Below are positions 4,964 through 5,628 of a DNA stretch of 5,628 nt, piece after piece. Location: assembly GCA_003519585.1 (NCBI GenBank), contig DOWL01000237.1, forward strand, positions 1 to 5,628, read 5' to 3'. How positions within the stretch are numbered: the first letter of the stretch is position 1; every line of letters begins with the position of its first letter. The notes beneath the pieces were generated by a model. That model was not told where the DNA came from. It saw only the letters and a program-made list of their open reading frames with translations, and ran no database searches. Source of the DNA: Nocardioides sp. (GTDB lineage: Bacteria; Actinomycetota; Actinomycetes; Propionibacteriales; Nocardioidaceae). The position numbers and the translations under genes are program-made.

Positions 4964-5449
4964 CTAGCCCAGGACCCGAAACACCTGGACCCGCACCCCA
5001 GGCACCAGGAGATGCCCCTCAGAGCCCACGTAGTCCTTCACCGCAGTCAACGCCACCACCTGTGCGTCGTCGCACCAGACACCGGAATCAGTGAGGGCGT
5101 CAAGGCATGCCCGTGCCAGCTTGTCGACGTCCCCGGAGCGGGCGGCGACAGGCCAGGTCCGGCGGCGTTTCGGGGCCGATGCAGGCTTTGGGAGAGCGAA
5201 CGTGAGGACGACAGTGACGGGGCCGGAAACAGGCGCCCAAGGGCCGTTTGAGGCCGCATGGAGGGCTTCGGCGGCGGTGGAGCGGACAGCTTCCCGCCAC
5301 GGCTTCAGGTCGACGGCGCCGGCCTCACGCATGACGGCTCTGGGGCGTCCGTTGCGTGGGCGGACAACGAACGCCGTCTTGGAGCCTTGGGTGGCTGGGC
5401 GTCCGTGGACGGTGATGTCGAGGACAGCCAGAGTGGTGTCCGTGGTCAC
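4964..5449 (-). CDS. rusA: RusA-family Holliday junction resolvase
   Basis: The 161-residue protein matches RusA endodeoxyribonucleases, which cut Holliday junctions and other branched DNA as a dimer using metal ions. The core is GDVDKLARACLDALT (106-120) followed by WCDDAQVV (125-132). Asp107, Asp109 and Asp128 have the same spacing as the catalytic Asp70, Asp72 and Asp91 of E. coli RusA. The position of RusA Lys76 falls on Arg113, a conservative change. The N-terminus has the family's ITVHGRPATQGSKTA strand/loop (12-26), and PKPASAPKRRR (87-97) is the basic segment before the active site. E. coli RusA is about 120 residues, so this is a somewhat longer phage form. The GTG start (5449-5447) has GAGGA 9 nt upstream and overlaps the previous stop as GTGA. 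It likely resolves replication/recombination intermediates before packaging. Confidence 0.93.
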   Translation of the reverse strand: MTTDTTLAVLDITVHGRPATQGSKTAFVVRPRNGRPRAVMREAGAVDLKPWREAVRSTAAEALHAASNGPWAPVSGPVTVVLTFALPKPASAPKRRRTWPVAARSGDVDKLARACLDALTDSGVWCDDAQVVALTAVKDYVGSEGHLLVPGVRVQVFRVLG

Positions 5450-5550
5450 TCGTCGGGGTCCTCGGTGTCGGTGTAGACGACGCGCATCTCATCCCCAGAC
5501 TCGGCAAGCCCGGCCAGAGTCGCAAACACCGCAGCCATCCCATCGGTCAC
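5446..5550 (-). CDS. Small acidic hypothetical protein, 34 aa
   Basis: A GTG at 5550-5548 overlaps the stop of the upstream gene (GTGA) and is preceded by a good Shine-Dalgarno, AAGGTGG, about 6-7 nt away. An internal in-frame ATG four codons later lacks such a site. The 34-residue product is acidic (nine Asp/Glu, one Arg), with an Ala/Leu helix MAAVFATLAGLAES (5-18) and an acidic tail YTDTEDPDE (26-34). Its stop overlaps the rusA GTG in another GTGA junction, so translation of rusA is probably coupled to it. The family is not recognised. The ribosome binding site and double overlap support a real gene despite the small size. Confidence 0.58.
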   Translation of the reverse strand: MTDGMAAVFATLAGLAESGDEMRVVYTDTEDPDE

Positions 5551-5628
5551 TGCCTGGCCACCTTGTCGTCGATCTCCCGGAGTTGACGCGGCGTCACATC
5601 GATACCAGCAGCCCGCATCTCCCGGGCC
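5547..5628 (-). CDS. Partial hypothetical protein (3' end only)
   Basis: The last 26 codons of a gene entering from the right edge are visible, ending in TGA at 5549-5547. The readable residues include EMRAAGIDVTPRQLREIDDK and look like one or two amphipathic helices rich in charged residues. No domain can be assigned from so short a piece. The stop codon overlaps the GTG of the 34-residue ORF, so the gene belongs to the same polycistronic unit as rusA. Confidence 0.6.
   Translation of the reverse strand, partial: AREMRAAGIDVTPRQLREIDDKVARQ

Overview
The window is GC-rich and every supported gene lies on the minus strand, so transcription runs from base 5628 toward base 1. Gene content (RusA resolvase, initiator, AAA+ loader, replicative helicase, Dam-type methylase, several very small proteins) together with GTG/ATG starts overlapping the previous stop codon indicate the early/replication region of an actinobacterial phage or prophage. 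The host genus cannot be read from the sequence, and no integrase or structural gene is present to say whether the phage is temperate.

Layout in transcription order: the 3' end of an unknown gene (5628-5547), a 34-residue acidic ORF (5550-5446) and a RusA-like Holliday junction resolvase (5449-4964). Then comes the only real intergenic gap (4963-4784, 180 bp). It holds a plausible promoter, a palindrome abutting its -35 box and a strong hairpin that looks like a terminator on the + strand. Downstream is a second tightly coupled block: a small helix-turn-helix protein (4783-4469), a 58-residue ORF (4472-4296), a possible 12-codon minicistron, a replication initiator (4265-3372), a DnaC/IstB-like helicase loader (3375-2713), DnaB (2716-1316), an 86-residue unknown protein (1316-1056), a Dam-family adenine methyltransferase (1059-244), a 50-residue zinc-ribbon-like protein (244-92) and the 5' end of another gene (95-1).

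The genes make a functional set. The initiator would bind the origin, the loader would deliver DnaB, RusA would resolve branched intermediates, and the methylase would modify the phage DNA. The most interesting signal is inside the initiator gene. Its central linker is encoded by an iteron-like array of 18-22 bp repeats with embedded palindromes (about 3786-3949), followed by a strand-asymmetric AT-rich tract (3737-3784). This is the layout of the lambda origin inside gene O, so I propose the phage replication origin is here.
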